NCBI RefSeq assembly: GCF_000151105.2
Contig: NC_014804.1
Coordinates: 372,001-436,000 of the forward strand
Direction of reading: 5' to 3'
DNA from: Thermococcus barophilus MP
GTDB taxonomy: Archaea; Methanobacteriota_B; Thermococci; Thermococcales; Thermococcaceae
DNA: 64,000 bases
The notes beneath the pieces were generated by a model. That model made no database searches. It was given only the letters and a program-made list of their open reading frames with translations, and was not told where the DNA came from. The position numbers were made by a program, and so were the translations under genes. The number at the start of each line of letters is the position of its first letter. The stretch's first letter is position 1. Below, piece after piece: positions 33,357 through 44,821 of the stretch.

Positions 33357-35234
33357 ATGAGGATGCTTCTAATTCACAGCGATTATCTTGAGTATGAAGT
33401 TAAAGACAAGGCTTTGAAAAAACCTGAGGAGATAAGTGAAGAGCAAAAGAAAGGAAGGCTCGATGAGGTTCTCGCTGTTTTTGTAAGTGTCGAGAAGGTT
33501 GACGAACAAAATCCTGAAGAAGTTGTCGAGAAGGCTGTTGCTGAGATTAAAGACGTTGCCTCTCAAGTCAAAGCCCAAAACATATTTGTCTATCCATTTG
33601 CTCATTTAAGCAGTGAGTTAGCTTCACCAGATGCTGCTCTTAAAATCCTTAAGGCAGTTGAGGAGAAGCTCAAGGAGGAGGGCTTCAACGTTAAGAGGGC
33701 ACCATTTGGATATTACAAGGCATTTAAGCTTTCATGTAAGGGCCACCCATTGGCAGAGCTTTCAAGGACGATAGTTCCGGGAGAAGTTAAGAAAGAGGAA
33801 GAGGTTCCAGAGGCTCTAAAGAAAGAAGAAGAGCTTGTCAGCTACTGGTACATTCTCACACCAGAGGGGGAGCTTGTTGAAGTTGACAAGTTTGACTTCA
33901 CTGGACATGAGAACCTCAGGAAGTTTGCGAACTATGAGATAAGCAAGAGCAGAATAGCTGAGAAGGAGCCGCCTCATGTTAAGATAATGCTTGAGCAGGA
34001 GTTGGTTGATTACGAGCCAGGAAGCGATCCAGGAAACTTGAGGTACTATCCAAAGGGAAGGCTCATCAAGTCACTACTTGAGCAGTATGTTACGGAGAAG
34101 GTTATAGAGTATGGTGCCATGGAAGTTGAGACGCCAATAATGTATGACTTTGAACACCCAGCTCTTGAAAAGTATCTGAACAGGTTCCCAGCGAGACAGT
34201 ACATTGTTAAAAGTGGAGATAAGAAGTACTTCCTCAGATTTGCCGCTTGCTTTGGTCAGTTCCTCATAAAGAAAGATGCAACAATAAGCTACAAGCACTT
34301 GCCGCTGAGAATGTACGAGCTCACGAGGTATTCATTCAGAAGAGAGAAGAGAGGTGAGCTGAGCGGTCTCAGGAGACTCAGGGCATTTACGATGCCAGAT
34401 ATGCACACGGTTGCTAAAGACTTAAAGCAGGCAATGGAGGAGTTTAAGAAGCAGTATAAGTTAAGCATGGAAGTCCTCAAGGGCGTTGGACTTACACCTG
34501 ATGACTATGAGGTTGCGATAAGATTCACGGAAGACTTCTGGAATGAGAACAAGGATTTCGTAGTTGAGTTAGTGAAAATTATTGGAAAGCCGGTTCTAAT
34601 TGAGATGTGGAAGCAGAGGTTCTTCTACTTCATTCTCAAGTTCGAGTTCAACTTCGTTGATAACTTAGACAAGGCTGCCGCTCTTTCGACGGTGCAGATA
34701 GATGTTGAGAACGCGGAAAGATTTGGAATCACGTACTACGACGAAGACGGAAAAGAAAAGCATCCGCTCATACTACACTGCTCACCAAGCGGTGCAATTG
34801 AGAGGGTGATGTATGCGATACTTGAAAAGCAGGCAAAGCTTAGAAACCAAGGGAAGAAGCCAATGTACCCACTCTGGCTCAGTCCAATTCAGGTTAGGGT
34901 TATTCCAGTTAATGAGGACTATCTCGACTACGCCCTCTACATTGCAGGAAAGCTTGAGGGTGCAAGGATCAGAGTTGATGTTGACGACACAAGCGATAGA
35001 TTGACAAAGAAGATTAGAAAGGCGGAGAAGGAATGGATTCCATATATTATTGTAGTTGGTGAGAACGAGAAGAGACAAGGTATAATAACTGTTAGAAAGA
35101 GAGAGGACGGCAAGCAGTATGAGATGCAGCTTGAGGACTTAATAAAGGAAATAAAGCAGAGAACAGAGGGCTTCCCATACAAGCCAAGACCTCTGCCGTT
35201 ACTGCTTTCCCAGAGGCCCAAATTCAGGGGTTAA
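33357..35234 (+). CDS. thrS: threonyl-tRNA synthetase, archaeal type
   Basis: 625 residues from ATG 33357 (GGTGATAAAG upstream). The N-terminal domain ([20 protein letters not shown], about 1-145) is the archaeal editing domain that removes serine and resembles D-aminoacyl-tRNA deacylase. The class II core has [24 protein letters not shown] (motif 2) and [17 protein letters not shown] (motif 3). The anticodon-binding domain at the end starts near [19 protein letters not shown]. The 3' end overlaps the convergent hypothetical gene by 36 bases. A TATA element ACTTTATAAAG lies near 33290. Confidence 0.97.
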   Translation: MRMLLIHSDYLEYEVKDKALKKPEEISEEQKKGRLDEVLAVFVSVEKVDEQNPEEVVEKAVAEIKDVASQVKAQNIFVYPFAHLSSELASPDAALKILKAVEEKLKEEGFNVKRAPFGYYKAFKLSCKGHPLAELSRTIVPGEVKKEEEVPEALKKEEELVSYWYILTPEGELVEVDKFDFTGHENLRKFANYEISKSRIAEKEPPHVKIMLEQELVDYEPGSDPGNLRYYPKGRLIKSLLEQYVTEKVIEYGAMEVETPIMYDFEHPALEKYLNRFPARQYIVKSGDKKYFLRFAACFGQFLIKKDATISYKHLPLRMYELTRYSFRREKRGELSGLRRLRAFTMPDMHTVAKDLKQAMEEFKKQYKLSMEVLKGVGLTPDDYEVAIRFTEDFWNENKDFVVELVKIIGKPVLIEMWKQRFFYFILKFEFNFVDNLDKAAALSTVQIDVENAERFGITYYDEDGKEKHPLILHCSPSGAIERVMYAILEKQAKLRNQGKKPMYPLWLSPIQVRVIPVNEDYLDYALYIAGKLEGARIRVDVDDTSDRLTKKIRKAEKEWIPYIIVVGENEKRQGIITVRKREDGKQYEMQLEDLIKEIKQRTEGFPYKPRPLPLLLSQRPKFRG

Positions 35235-35969
35235 TTTCTTTACCCTTAATCTTTCTGCTTTTTTGCCTTTTGTTGTCCACATAGTATATGTTGATGGGGC
35301 AAACTCCTCAAGTGGAGATTTCACCAAATGGAGCCTTTCCTCAAGACCCTCATCACCTATCTTTGAAGAGGCAACTATTACATATTCACTTATGCTTGTT
35401 ATCCAAGCAACAAAGCGCTGGGACACAACATCTTTGTTCAAGGGGAGAACGAGTACGGAATTTGGCATGAGTTTAGTTTTTACGGCAATTGTCTGATTCA
35501 GAAGTTTTAATGTCATGTGTTCACCAAGCATCAGTGCGGCTCCATCCAGTGTATACACAACTCTGAATGCCTTTCTGTCTCCAAGAAGTGGTTTTATTCT
35601 GTTTTCATAGATCATGTCTATTTTTGGATTTATGGTCTCTGGATCGACATAATTCAAATAAAACACGTTTTTAAGGTTAAAACGTGATCCGTACTTTGAT
35701 CCAAATACATCTATTATAGCAGCATTACCCCTTTCAAGTTCTGCACTTAAATCCAAGCCGACGAATTCAGCAGCCCTAAACAGGTTTGGAAGGGGGAGAT
35801 TGTAGTTTGATATTATGCCGAAACCTCCCTTATCAACCTCGTTTTTCAGCAGAGCAAAGCTTATCAGCCATGCCGAAGAGTAAGTGTCGTAGATTACTGA
35901 GACTATGGAGTTGGGCATTATCTCCTTCTTAAAGATTTCCTGAATTAGAATCTCGCCCTCTATGTTCAT
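35199..35969 (-). CDS. hypothetical protein, possibly DUF257-like
   Basis: 256 residues. Alternating strands and helices ([68 protein letters not shown]) suggest a RecA/KaiC-like or Rossmann core without a Walker A loop. Thermococcales have many such proteins in the DUF257/DUF835 groups; assignment is tentative. The last 36 bases overlap the end of thrS on the other strand. There is no partner gene on the same strand within 130 bases. Confidence 0.65.
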   Translation of the reverse strand: MNIEGEILIQEIFKKEIMPNSIVSVIYDTYSSAWLISFALLKNEVDKGGFGIISNYNLPLPNLFRAAEFVGLDLSAELERGNAAIIDVFGSKYGSRFNLKNVFYLNYVDPETINPKIDMIYENRIKPLLGDRKAFRVVYTLDGAALMLGEHMTLKLLNQTIAVKTKLMPNSVLVLPLNKDVVSQRFVAWITSISEYVIVASSKIGDEGLEERLHLVKSPLEEFAPSTYTMWTTKGKKAERLRVKKLTPEFGPLGKQ

Positions 35970-36103
35970 TTCTTTACCTCCGCAATTACGGCATGCTTTG
36001 AAACACTTTGTTACTAAAGCATTAGAATAGTTAACAGTAAGGCAATATAAAAATTTCGCTCTGCCTGAAGTAACAAAAAAGTTAAAACAAGTGTGAATTA
36101 CTC

Positions 36104-36787
36104 TCAGGACTTAAAGCTCTCAAGGGTTTCTTTTATGAAATCCTTGGCTTCTTCGCTAAGCTTGTCCTCTTTCACTTCTTTACCGAATTTGTCATACACC
36201 TTACCGTCAATTATGCTTATCTCAAAGACCTCATACATCATCTCGTCCTTATCCTCAATCTTAATTCCGTGCTCCTTTAAGTGGCTTCTCACACTGTCAA
36301 TATCAACATACTTGCCACATTTTTCACATTTATAGAACTGCCAGAACACAAAGTCCTGTCCAATTGTCATGTTGTTTTTCAGGTGTTCGATGAACCTGCC
36401 GCCAAGATATTCGTAAAAATCTTCCTGCATGAGCTTTCCATCTTGCTCCACAACCTTAAATCCTCTCCAGACTATGTGATCGTTTATATCCACAAGAGTG
36501 CCCCTAAGGAACTTTGATGTCATGATAAATGTGCCGTTGTGAATGTAAAACGTACCTTTGTTCGGTACAACCACTATGTCAAGCCCTTCTCCCTCTTTTA
36601 CTTCACTGAGCTTTTCTGCTTCCTCTCTGCTGTTTGCCACTCTAATTCTGATCTTTAGATCACTTTTCTTGTGTCTTCCGATTATTTTGTCCCCACTTAA
36701 ATCCCAGTGATAGTCATCAAGTGTTCTGATTCTGGAGTAAACTTTTCGAAGTCTTGAATCGAGCTCACTGTACTTCACATCCACCAC
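36104..36787 (-). CDS. TBP-interacting protein TIP26-like
   Basis: 227 residues. The N-terminal half (KYSELDSRLRKVYSRIRTLDDYHWDLSGDKIIGRHKKSD) is a restriction-endonuclease-like fold in the Thermococcus TIP26 structure. CEKCGKY followed by HLKEHG at the centre (about 151-172) could hold a zinc ion. The known protein binds TATA-binding protein and prevents its DNA binding, so it is a possible global transcription regulator. It is the last gene of its strand group, 86 bases after mptA. Confidence 0.85.
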   Translation of the reverse strand: MVDVKYSELDSRLRKVYSRIRTLDDYHWDLSGDKIIGRHKKSDLKIRIRVANSREEAEKLSEVKEGEGLDIVVVPNKGTFYIHNGTFIMTSKFLRGTLVDINDHIVWRGFKVVEQDGKLMQEDFYEYLGGRFIEHLKNNMTIGQDFVFWQFYKCEKCGKYVDIDSVRSHLKEHGIKIEDKDEMMYEVFEISIIDGKVYDKFGKEVKEDKLSEEAKDFIKETLESFKS

Positions 36788-36873
36788 CCAAAAAGGGAAT
36801 CAGGCTTGGGATTAATAAGTCTTCCCGGAAAACTTTAAAAGGGTAATAGGGAGGGAGAGTTAAGACTACTTTC

Positions 36874-37686
36874 TCAATACCACGTCTCGGCTATCACATC
36901 GTGCTTGTGAATGCTCTCAAGGCTAACAACCCTGACATGTATTCTGCCCTTAAATCTCTGCTTTGCCTTGAAGATTATCTCTCTGGCAACATCCTCCACG
37001 AACTTTGGATTTTGGTACATCTTTTGAACGACAGCGTTCTCATCGACAGTTTTCAACAGCGTGTATGTTGGAGAACTGAAAGAGCTCTCAACAACTTCAA
37101 CCATGTCCTCAAGAGCTATTTCTTCATCAAAGTCCGTCTGTATTTCAAGAGTTGCTATTGCTCTCTGAATGTGCGTTTTTCCTTGATTGTTTGCCATCGC
37201 ATGGGGACAGGCTGTGTTCCCTATGACCGTAACCTTAAGTACTTTTTCGAGTTTACCTTTTGTTTCATCTTTTATGACCCCAACCTCAACATCATAAGCC
37301 TCAAGGCTTATCTTTTTACTTGCGGGGGTTTCCTTCCCAATAATTAGGTGCGTCTTTATCCAAACTTCAGCCCTCTTGTGTGGGTGTTTTTTCTCCAACC
37401 GCTTGATTATTGCAAGCTCAAGCTCCTCAAGGGACGAATGAACCCTGCTAACCTCCTCTTCCACGGCTTCGCTCATAGTTTCCGTTATGCTTTCCACGAG
37501 ACGGCTCATGTGTATTCCCTTTTTCTCCTCAGGAACATCTATTGTTATCTCAAAGGTAGGTATGAAGGTGTAGAGCTTTCCTTTCCAGTTAATCTTTGCT
37601 ACAGTTCTGAGATTAGTTATACCAACCCTGTGAAGCTTCTCTTTAATCTCCGGAACTTCCTCTTGGGTCTCAAAAATCTCACCCAT
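36874..37686 (-). CDS. mptA: GTP cyclohydrolase MptA (FolE2 family)
   Basis: 270 residues from ATG 37686 with GGTGATAATA before it. The T-fold motifs are [30 protein letters not shown] and [17 protein letters not shown] with the metal-binding Cys and His. The enzyme opens GTP to dihydroneopterin 2',3'-cyclic phosphate, first step of tetrahydromethanopterin or related pterin synthesis in archaea. It follows the topoisomerase VI operon by 43 bases on the same strand. Confidence 0.93.
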   Translation of the reverse strand: MGEIFETQEEVPEIKEKLHRVGITNLRTVAKINWKGKLYTFIPTFEITIDVPEEKKGIHMSRLVESITETMSEAVEEEVSRVHSSLEELELAIIKRLEKKHPHKRAEVWIKTHLIIGKETPASKKISLEAYDVEVGVIKDETKGKLEKVLKVTVIGNTACPHAMANNQGKTHIQRAIATLEIQTDFDEEIALEDMVEVVESSFSSPTYTLLKTVDENAVVQKMYQNPKFVEDVAREIIFKAKQRFKGRIHVRVVSLESIHKHDVIAETWY

Positions 37687-37729
37687 TATTATCACCGCCA
37701 AGTTGAACTAAACAATCGGCTTTTTAACT

Positions 37730-38560
37730 CTATCTCAGAAATTTCATCAGGTTATCATAGCTTTTCTTTGCGATGTCTATGTCTTTGCTGCTGAGCCTTT
37801 TGGCGTATTTAGCCTTCTCAAATATTCTTGTAAGCGCGTGAAGATCCTCTAAATCCTCGAATATATCTCTCAGCTTTTCTTCATGCTCCCAGTGAGTCCA
37901 GCTCTTTTGATATGGATAACCTTTTAAAATAAGCCCCGCAACGACGTTCTTGTACATCTTTATTATCCTTTCTTCAGGTGTCCCTTCAATTGTGTCAAAG
38001 GTCATCTGAGGGTTGAATTTGTGGGGCTCCCCCATAATTATGATGCGTTTCTTCCGTCTTTTAACTGCAGTTAGAACAAGGAGAGCAGCTATGATAAGCG
38101 GAAGAGCATACGCATATAGGGGCAGAGGCTTGTAATAGATCATGACAGTCTGGTTAAGCCCAAAGCTCATGATCCATTTTGGATACCTTATAATGGGAGC
38201 TTCTCCTCGGGGCAAATATCGAGGTTTAGCTGTGAGGAGCAGATAAACGGCAACAACAATTGCAAATAGGGTGATAAACTCCGCAACGTTCCACCATTTG
38301 CTTTTCTTTCTTGGAAGCCTTTCACTGGAAATTCCGGTTTCAAAGAGAAATCTCAATGCTATGCCCATAGCTATGAAGAAAAAGAACCCCCATGCTAAGT
38401 ATATCCACTCAATGTTAAAAGAGGAAGCTTTAGATCTGACAGTGTATTTGTGGAGCGACGAGAACAGTATGAGGAGGAGTAAAAATATAACCAAATAACC
38501 TACTGCACTTCCTCTTTTATTTCCTCCCCTGCGGGCAGACATTTGCAGCACCAGCTTCAT
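37730..38560 (-). CDS. DUF4129-type membrane protein
   Basis: 276 residues. Membrane segments near residues 20-38, 52-72, 91-109 and 148-165, then a C-terminal cytoplasmic domain with PEERIIKMYKNVVAGLILKGYPYQKSWTHWEHEEKL, typical of DUF4129 domains seen at the end of transglutaminase-like membrane proteins. Function unknown. It overlaps the preceding HTH gene by ATGA, so it is the last member of the long operon that starts with aIF1A. Confidence 0.78.
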   Translation of the reverse strand: MKLVLQMSARRGGNKRGSAVGYLVIFLLLLILFSSLHKYTVRSKASSFNIEWIYLAWGFFFFIAMGIALRFLFETGISSERLPRKKSKWWNVAEFITLFAIVVAVYLLLTAKPRYLPRGEAPIIRYPKWIMSFGLNQTVMIYYKPLPLYAYALPLIIAALLVLTAVKRRKKRIIIMGEPHKFNPQMTFDTIEGTPEERIIKMYKNVVAGLILKGYPYQKSWTHWEHEEKLRDIFEDLEDLHALTRIFEKAKYAKRLSSKDIDIAKKSYDNLMKFLR

Positions 38561-38955
38561 CTGCCGTTAAGCATGTAGTAGACGGTTCTTAGTGGGATAC
38601 CAAGCTCTCTACTTATCTCTTTTGGACTCTTTCCCTGAGTCATGAGCTCTCTGATCCTGAGGAGAACAGCTTCGTCATACTTTCTCGGCCTGCCTCTCGA
38701 TTTTTTGATCGGTACTACCTCAATACCCATCTGCCTTAGTGCTCTTATAACTCTCTTTGAGACCTTTGGGTACAGGCTTGGGGGGCAGCCTATGAGTTTT
38801 ACATTTGGAGCATTTTCCAGGATTCTCACAAGTATTTCTTTTGTAGGTCTCAGGTTTATATAAACCTCCCTCACATTCTCATTAAGGAGCTCGTCTATCT
38901 TTCTCAGCAACTCCTCGTTGTTTCTCGCGGTTATCTCAACCCTCACCCATCTCAC
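38557..38955 (-). CDS. DUF1699-like domain plus helix-turn-helix
   Basis: 132 residues. The first 80 residues (EITARNNEELLRKIDELL...APNVKLIGCPPSLYPKVSKRVIRAL) form a small alpha/beta domain of the DUF1699 kind. The C-terminus (GRPRKYDEAVLLRIREL, then GKSPKEISRELGIPLRTVYYML) is a resolvase-type helix-turn-helix. It is probably a DNA-binding regulator. Overlaps of four bases on both sides tie it to the topoisomerase VI operon, so it may regulate that operon; this is not shown. Confidence 0.75.
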   Translation of the reverse strand: MRWVRVEITARNNEELLRKIDELLNENVREVYINLRPTKEILVRILENAPNVKLIGCPPSLYPKVSKRVIRALRQMGIEVVPIKKSRGRPRKYDEAVLLRIRELMTQGKSPKEISRELGIPLRTVYYMLNGR

Positions 38956-40202
38956 CCCTGGAGAAGCTCCAAAAACCTCTTTGCTTTATCGCTCTTTGGC
39001 ATAAACTTCTCAAACTTCTCTAAGTTAGTAAAGAGAGACTTATGAAGACCAGAAAGGACAAGCTTTCTGATAGCCTCAACAAGCCTATCCAAATCCAATT
39101 CGAGGAGCTCTGCAACTTTTTTCTCATCAAATGGGCTTACACCATACAGTATTGCCCCACCAAGCAGGTAGTTCGGTATGTTTGAGATCTCGCTTCTCTT
39201 TCCGCTGAGCATCTTTTCAATTTCGCACTTCTGAATTATCATCATGCTCCCGAATCCTGTCCGAAAACCCTTTTCTTTCATAAACGGCAGGTCAAAGACT
39301 GAATAATGACAGTCAATGCAGAGCTTTATGTCAGGATACAATCCAAGGCTTTCCCTCTCTTTTTCTGAAGTTAAAAAGTAATACCTGAAGAGGTCAAGCC
39401 CCAAAAGCTCTGGCCCCTTTTCAGGGTCGAATGCCGCATAAGCAAGAGCCAGATTATCAACAGTATAGTGGTTGTTGATAAGGACGCCTTTCGTTTTCAC
39501 ATAACTTAAAACCCTCCAGCGGAAGCGTTTTCCAAACCTTTTTCTGAGCTCACTTTCTATATCCGCATCCGTAGGAATATCAAGCCTTGTCTTTCTCAAC
39601 CTGCCCTTATCCCAATACTCCACCTCAATTCTGAAGCTCTTCTTCCTTACAACCCCTTTTTCTCTCAGCTTTGATTTTATGAGCTTAAATGCCTCTCTAA
39701 CTTCTACACTCTCCTGCCCAAGAAGCCTCAAAACATCTCCAGAATATGCTAAGTGAGGCAGCACATCAATTCTTCCGAGGGCCACTGGTTTTTTAACTGC
39801 CTTTATCTTTTTGATCTCTTCATGTTTCCTAATTGTTTTTGGGTCAATCTCCCGGTTTCCAAGGTAAAACGAATAGTTCGCTGAAATTAAAGCCAATGCC
39901 ATTTTGTGTGCTACTATTGCACTTCTCAGCCTCTCAAGAGCCAGAATTCTGTTGTGCTTCTTCTTATATAACCATCTTATGTGGGGATCCTTCTCCTTCT
40001 TATCTATCCCTCTAACTGAAGGTACGGTTTCTCCAACCCTTCTTGAGAGCTCTTCTTCAAACTCTCTCAGAATCTCAAGGTTTCTGTTAAGGTAGAAAAC
40101 AAGAACGGGAATGTCGAGATTTTCAAATAACCCCATCATATCAATTCCAATATCGTCCAAAATTTTGTTCACCTGAGCGACCAGCTCCTCAGTGGTCGTC
40201 AT
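38952..40202 (-). CDS. DUF530-like hypothetical protein
   Basis: 416 residues, soluble. Contains a basic segment ([24 protein letters not shown]), a [11 protein letters not shown] motif (about 298) that could bind metal together with a later Cys, and a helical C-terminus. Archaeal genes called DUF530 are found next to topoisomerase VI genes; assignment is from memory and neighbourhood. The start overlaps the stop of top6A by ATGA. A role in DNA topology or repair is inferred only from the operon. Confidence 0.65.
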   Translation of the reverse strand: MTTTEELVAQVNKILDDIGIDMMGLFENLDIPVLVFYLNRNLEILREFEEELSRRVGETVPSVRGIDKKEKDPHIRWLYKKKHNRILALERLRSAIVAHKMALALISANYSFYLGNREIDPKTIRKHEEIKKIKAVKKPVALGRIDVLPHLAYSGDVLRLLGQESVEVREAFKLIKSKLREKGVVRKKSFRIEVEYWDKGRLRKTRLDIPTDADIESELRKRFGKRFRWRVLSYVKTKGVLINNHYTVDNLALAYAAFDPEKGPELLGLDLFRYYFLTSEKERESLGLYPDIKLCIDCHYSVFDLPFMKEKGFRTGFGSMMIIQKCEIEKMLSGKRSEISNIPNYLLGGAILYGVSPFDEKKVAELLELDLDRLVEAIRKLVLSGLHKSLFTNLEKFEKFMPKSDKAKRFLELLQG

Positions 40203-41353
40203 GGCAGCAACTCCTCGTTCGCAATTTTTTCAGGCAGATACTTCTTAGCAACGAACTCCAAGCTTTTGTTAGCCAAAGCCTGCTGCTCAATTCTTACTCC
40301 CCACTGTAAGGCAAGCTTTAATTGTCTCTGCCACTCCTTGGTTTGGAACCATGGATAGTTCATTTCTTCGATGATCCTCTTGTAATCTCCAGTTGGGCCG
40401 CCTTTCTTATTTGGCGGAATTCCCTTGAGCTTTTCTGTAACGTTCTCTAAGCCATACTTCTTGATGTCATCCATGGTCATTCCAACGAACTTAGCCTCAG
40501 GCGTTGCAAGCTTCTCGCTGAGGTAGGCGAGGTTAATTGAACCCTGCTTTATTGTTGAATAGATGTACCAACCGTAAGGGTCTCCATCTGTGAAGACTAT
40601 GATTGGCAAGCCTTCTTCATAGTGCAGACGGTGGATTAATCTTCTCACACCTCTTGAAGCCTGTCCCTGAGTTGCAATGATCAAAGCTCTCTCCTTCTTT
40701 GGGAACTTTTCTTCAATCAGACGGTCTGCCATAGCCGCTGTCTCTACAACTAAAGCGTAATCAACGTTTATGTCCACGAACTGAATGTGCTCAACTGTTC
40801 CTGGAACAGCCCAGCCACCCATACCGAGCTTTGAGGTGTTGAACTCGTCTTCGCCATCTCTGATTGTTATGTCCCCATAAACGTAACCTCTTCTGTCAGC
40901 AGTTAGGTGCATTTCTTCTCTTAGAACACCAAGCATCCTCTCCAAGTCTTCGATAACTGGGTCGCTCTCGCTCTGGTCTTCAAATGTGTTTTCCTTAGTC
41001 CCAGGGATTGTGTGCTTGTTGGCATAGTAGGCTTCTCTCAAGCTCGCATGCTTTCCTTCGCTCACCAATCTCTTTACGTAAGCTGCTATCAGCAAGGTCT
41101 GCATGAACTTTCTCGCATGAGCTACGTTGAGAAAGTATCTCCTTGAGAGCTTGTTCCCCATCCTGATGACTCTCTTGACCTCATCAAAGTAAACGTTGTT
41201 AAGTCCCCTTGTTGGAATATCGAGGTAAGGGTTCTTTCCCTGTTTAACCTCTTCAAGGATTTCTTTTCCGAGCTCTTCCAATTTACGGAGAACTTTCTGC
41301 GGATCATATGCAAAGCGTTCCTTCGGCATTTCACGCTTCAGCATCTGCTTCAA
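40199..41353 (-). CDS. top6A: DNA topoisomerase VI subunit A
   Basis: 384 residues. The catalytic Tyr is in [15 protein letters not shown] (about 107). The Toprim domain has [20 protein letters not shown] with the DxD metal site, and [22 protein letters not shown] precedes it. This is the Spo11-related subunit that cleaves both DNA strands. The first ATG at 41353 overlaps top6B by 23 bases; an internal ATG at 41329 ([10 protein letters not shown]) could also serve. Confidence 0.97.
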   Translation of the reverse strand: MKQMLKREMPKERFAYDPQKVLRKLEELGKEILEEVKQGKNPYLDIPTRGLNNVYFDEVKRVIRMGNKLSRRYFLNVAHARKFMQTLLIAAYVKRLVSEGKHASLREAYYANKHTIPGTKENTFEDQSESDPVIEDLERMLGVLREEMHLTADRRGYVYGDITIRDGEDEFNTSKLGMGGWAVPGTVEHIQFVDINVDYALVVETAAMADRLIEEKFPKKERALIIATQGQASRGVRRLIHRLHYEEGLPIIVFTDGDPYGWYIYSTIKQGSINLAYLSEKLATPEAKFVGMTMDDIKKYGLENVTEKLKGIPPNKKGGPTGDYKRIIEEMNYPWFQTKEWQRQLKLALQWGVRIEQQALANKSLEFVAKKYLPEKIANEELLP

Positions 41354-43043
41354 CCTCCGCTGGCTGTTCTAATGCCTCCTCAACAGCTTCAAACTTCCTC
41401 TCAATCAGACTGATGAAGTATTCCTTAACTTTCTCCTCAGGCTCACCTGTTAAAATGCTTAAAGCTCTCGCTATTTCGGGAACATACTTCTGAAGTGTTT
41501 TCTTTCTCTTAACCTGATACAGCTTTCTGTGTTTGCCGCTTAAATATGTCTGCAGTCTTCTTGCAGCTTCCATTATGGCAAGTCTAATTTCCTCATAAAT
41601 TTCATCCTCATTGGCTATGCTCTGCTTCCCTGTTGAGGTGTAAGGAACGTGGACGCTGATGACATTGATTAGAAGTGTTAGAGGTGCTCTATCCAAATCC
41701 TCAACCTTATACCGCTTCCAGTCTATGCTCCTCGCTGCTGTTGTTGTTACACATGCGCCCGCATCGAATAATAGCGGAACCCTGTTGGCGTATCTGAGCA
41801 GATTAAATGAGCTTTCAAGCTCACCGCCGTATGCCAGGCCAATTTCAACTTGGAATGGAATACCGCCGCGGTAAACTTTGGGGGGTCTCGTAACTGCTGT
41901 GACAAACTCTGGCTTGAGGATTCCCGTGAGACCTTTAACGATGTTTTCTTCACCAATTGGTCTCAAGCCGTGGGTTGGTGGTGCTAAGAACTTAATGTAC
42001 TTAAATGCTTCAACTATTTCTTCAGCCTCATGCCAAGTGAGCTTCTCTGGGGGTTTGTCCATAAGCTTTTGGACCTCTCTGATGGCTTTCTTCGCTCTCC
42101 TACCATAACTCCTCAGAATTAAATCCACCTCGCCCTTAGCTAATCTCTCAAAGAGCTCATCTTTTATTCTCTTGTCTTCCTCGCTGTTAATAAGCCTAAT
42201 TGCGGCTATGTACTTGATGAGCTCATCTATCTTCCTATCGCTGATTCTTGAGAACTCAGAAATCAAAAATCTTTTTACGGTGTTTTTTCTCGTTCTCTTT
42301 GCCATTCTGTAGACATCGTCTGTCATGACTCCCCTTGGATGCGGCTTCATCTCTACAGGAGGCTTTGGAACCTCTTCACTTGAGCGCGGAAAGACAATAA
42401 GCTTCCCATCAGGTTCAATCAACTCGATGTGAGCGTGGGGATTCGCTATAGCAGTGAGCTTGAGATACCAGAAGACACCCTGCTTTGAGCGAACATACTT
42501 AACGTTTTTTACTTCGAGCTCTATTCTCGTTCCTCTCCAGCCTGTTGGATTTGGATGCTTAATCTTCTTGACGATTTTACCCTCATTCTTTTCAACATCA
42601 ATCTTGACCCATGCCTCAATTATCTCATCGCCACCTGTTGAAGTTATTACGCGTGTTGCCTTTCCGCTTGTAATTTGAGCAAACATCACTGCACCGCTGA
42701 TGCCTATACCCTGCTGACCTCTGCTCTGTATGTTTCTGTGAGCCTTTGTACCGGCAAGCATCTTTCCAAAAACGTGAGTTATGAACTTCTCCGGAATCCC
42801 AGGACCGTTGTCCTCAACGATTATCTTGTAGTGTTCCCTTCCGAGCTCCTCTATTTCAACCCTTACATAAGGCAGAATTCCCGCTTCCTCACATGCATCC
42901 AGGGAATTTGTAACAGCCTCATGCACCACTGTCGTAAGGGAGCGAATTTTTCCAGTGTATCCTAACATTGCGGCGTTTCTTCTGAAGAACTCGCTGACAC
43001 TCTGGATTTTAAATTCTTTAAAGAGTTCTTTAGCCTTTGCCAT
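41331..43043 (-). CDS. top6B: DNA topoisomerase VI subunit B
   Basis: 570 residues from ATG 43043 after GGAGGCG; a 15-residue longer frame lacks a site. GHKL ATPase motifs: [24 protein letters not shown] and [14 protein letters not shown]. The helix-two-turns-helix and transducer domains follow, with the switch Lys region [18 protein letters not shown] binding closes the B subunits and drives strand passage through the gate of subunit A. The gene overlaps both neighbours. Confidence 0.97.
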   Translation of the reverse strand: MAKAKELFKEFKIQSVSEFFRRNAAMLGYTGKIRSLTTVVHEAVTNSLDACEEAGILPYVRVEIEELGREHYKIIVEDNGPGIPEKFITHVFGKMLAGTKAHRNIQSRGQQGIGISGAVMFAQITSGKATRVITSTGGDEIIEAWVKIDVEKNEGKIVKKIKHPNPTGWRGTRIELEVKNVKYVRSKQGVFWYLKLTAIANPHAHIELIEPDGKLIVFPRSSEEVPKPPVEMKPHPRGVMTDDVYRMAKRTRKNTVKRFLISEFSRISDRKIDELIKYIAAIRLINSEEDKRIKDELFERLAKGEVDLILRSYGRRAKKAIREVQKLMDKPPEKLTWHEAEEIVEAFKYIKFLAPPTHGLRPIGEENIVKGLTGILKPEFVTAVTRPPKVYRGGIPFQVEIGLAYGGELESSFNLLRYANRVPLLFDAGACVTTTAARSIDWKRYKVEDLDRAPLTLLINVISVHVPYTSTGKQSIANEDEIYEEIRLAIMEAARRLQTYLSGKHRKLYQVKRKKTLQKYVPEIARALSILTGEPEEKVKEYFISLIERKFEAVEEALEQPAEVEADAEA

Positions 43044-43698
43044 AATAAACGCCTCCTTCAAGTTCCAAATCCTTCTTTCTTCTTTCAAGATACTTATACA
43101 CCGTTCCGTGGGGGGAACCCTTCGCCAGCTTTTCTATAGCCGTTTTGGCAATCTCAACTTGAATAGGGTTCCCAATGATAGCAACTGTCTTACCGTAAAC
43201 ACTAATATCAGCACCGCTCATTTCCTCAATGATCTCCCTTGTCCTGCCTTTCCTACCAATAATCCTCCCTCTGATTCTTGGCAGGGCATTCTTTTCGTTT
43301 CCAATGATTATGTCGCTTAAGTTAATTATCTCAAGAACTTCACCCTCGTTGAACAGTCGGAAAGCCCTCTCGGGCGAAAATCCCCTACCAATAGCCATTA
43401 CAACATCTCTTGCCTTCCATACTGCTAATGGGTCGTCTGTTTTTTCAGTTGAACTTATGAAGACTTCACCAGTTTCGCTGTCTACCTCAATTTTTGTCTT
43501 TGTGATCTCCTCGATCTTCTTCTTGGTTGAGCCCTTCTTTCCAATGAGAACTCCAATTCTTTCTTTGGGGATCCTCACAAATTCTTCCTGCTCGCCAAGG
43601 GATTCATAATCTATGCTCTCCTCAAACTCACTTCTTCTCTCCCCTTCTTTATCAACATACTCATACTTTTTAAGCAGCTTATCAAACTCATCTCTCAT
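43030..43698 (-). CDS. KH-domain protein, archaeal Dim2/Pno1 homologue
   Basis: 222 residues from ATG 43698 (GGTGATTGAT upstream). Two KH domains: RIPKERIGVLIGKKGSTKKKIEEI (about 40-63) and the degenerate second with ALPRIRGRIIGRKGRTREIIEEM. This is the archaeal Dim2 protein that binds the 3' end of 16S rRNA and helps small subunit maturation. It lies directly after rio1, its functional partner in ribosome assembly in eukaryotes, and before top6B. Confidence 0.92.
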   Translation of the reverse strand: MRDEFDKLLKKYEYVDKEGERRSEFEESIDYESLGEQEEFVRIPKERIGVLIGKKGSTKKKIEEITKTKIEVDSETGEVFISSTEKTDDPLAVWKARDVVMAIGRGFSPERAFRLFNEGEVLEIINLSDIIIGNEKNALPRIRGRIIGRKGRTREIIEEMSGADISVYGKTVAIIGNPIQVEIAKTAIEKLAKGSPHGTVYKYLERRKKDLELEGGVYYGKG

Positions 43699-43699
43699 A

Positions 43700-44470
43700 T
43701 CAATCACCTGTCAGCTCTTTGAACTTCTCCTCGAGATCATCAACAGCAACACCTTTTCTACCGAAGTAATTGATGATATTCCTTAAATCACGATACAGCA
43801 GGGTTAAGCTCATCCTATTTCTCTTCACAGTTGCCTGAGACCAGTCAATTATCACAGGCTTTTCCCAGATCAAGATGTTGTACTCGCTTAAATCACCGTG
43901 AACCATATCCCCTCTCTTCCAAAGCCTCTCTATTGCACTCATCGAGAACTCATAAAGCTCTTCGAAGTCTCTCTTTTCTAATACTTTCTCCACATCTTTT
44001 AAACGCGGAGCTGGAACTTCATCTCCAATAAACTCCATTATTAAGATGTTGTTGCGGAAAGCAATTGGCTCTGGGGCTCTAACAGCATATTTCATTGCTC
44101 TCTGCAGATTTTTGAATTCCCTCCGTGTCCAGACAAAGACGAGCTTTCTTATGTCCTTGGGAAGGTAGCCAACCCTTGGATCAGCTGCTAAATACTCCCA
44201 GATTCTTCTGAATTCCGTTGTGTAGGTTCGGTAGATTTTGACTGCTATTTTGTTGCCTTTGCTGTCAGTTCCCATAAAGACATTTGCTTCTTTACCCGTT
44301 GAAATCACTCCAAGGAGCTGCTCTATTTTGCCCCTTCTGTGAAAGTAGCTTAAAGTTTCGACGGTTGTTTTATCAAATACCTCGCTGAAAACTTTGAACA
44401 ATTCGCTGTCCTTTTCCCTACGCTCGTCTAATCCAAGTATCTCTGCAATCTCCCTATCAAATCTCTCCAT
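43700..44470 (-). CDS. rio1: Rio1 atypical serine/threonine kinase
   Basis: 256 residues. The flexible-loop signature STGKEANVFMGTDSKGNKIAVKIYRT, the catalytic HGDLSEYNILIW and metal-binding VIIDWSQAT define RIO1 rather than RIO2 (no N-terminal winged helix). The kinase/ATPase acts in late 30S subunit maturation. It is placed between aIF1A and the Dim2 homologue with 1-6 base gaps, a typical translation-linked archaeal operon. Confidence 0.95.
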   Translation of the reverse strand: MERFDREIAEILGLDERREKDSELFKVFSEVFDKTTVETLSYFHRRGKIEQLLGVISTGKEANVFMGTDSKGNKIAVKIYRTYTTEFRRIWEYLAADPRVGYLPKDIRKLVFVWTRREFKNLQRAMKYAVRAPEPIAFRNNILIMEFIGDEVPAPRLKDVEKVLEKRDFEELYEFSMSAIERLWKRGDMVHGDLSEYNILIWEKPVIIDWSQATVKRNRMSLTLLYRDLRNIINYFGRKGVAVDDLEEKFKELTGD

Positions 44471-44476
44471 AGAACA

Positions 44477-44821
44477 TCACAACGTTAATCCACCGGTTAA
44501 AAACTCCTGACTTATCTTTCCTTTTCTTATAAGCCAATCAACTTGGGTTCTTGTATATCTATATACAATGTCGCCTCTCTTGTCCGTTTGCACAGGCCAA
44601 GGCTGAACTATTACCAGGTCCCCGACCTTAATCCACATCCTCCTCTTAAGCCTTCCAGGAATTCTGCATCTCCTGATTTTTCCGTCTTCGCATCTAACAT
44701 CCATCCATCCAGCCCCTAAAGCCTGCTCAACAACTCCGAAGAGCTGGTTTCCTTCCGGAAGAGGAACCCTAATAACTTCATCCCCTTCAACTTTTCTATT
44801 ATCTCTTCTGGGTCTTGCCAT
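44477..44821 (-). CDS. eif1A: translation initiation factor aIF1A
   Basis: 114 residues from ATG 44821 (GGAGGTGATGCTC upstream). OB-fold motifs [45 protein letters not shown] are standard. The factor occupies the ribosomal A site during initiation. First gene of the operon leading to topoisomerase VI. The stretch upstream to ftsY (about 135 bases) is AT-rich and carries the promoter (GCATTTATAAGC near 44855). Confidence 0.96.
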   Translation of the reverse strand: MARPRRDNRKVEGDEVIRVPLPEGNQLFGVVEQALGAGWMDVRCEDGKIRRCRIPGRLKRRMWIKVGDLVIVQPWPVQTDKRGDIVYRYTRTQVDWLIRKGKISQEFLTGGLTL

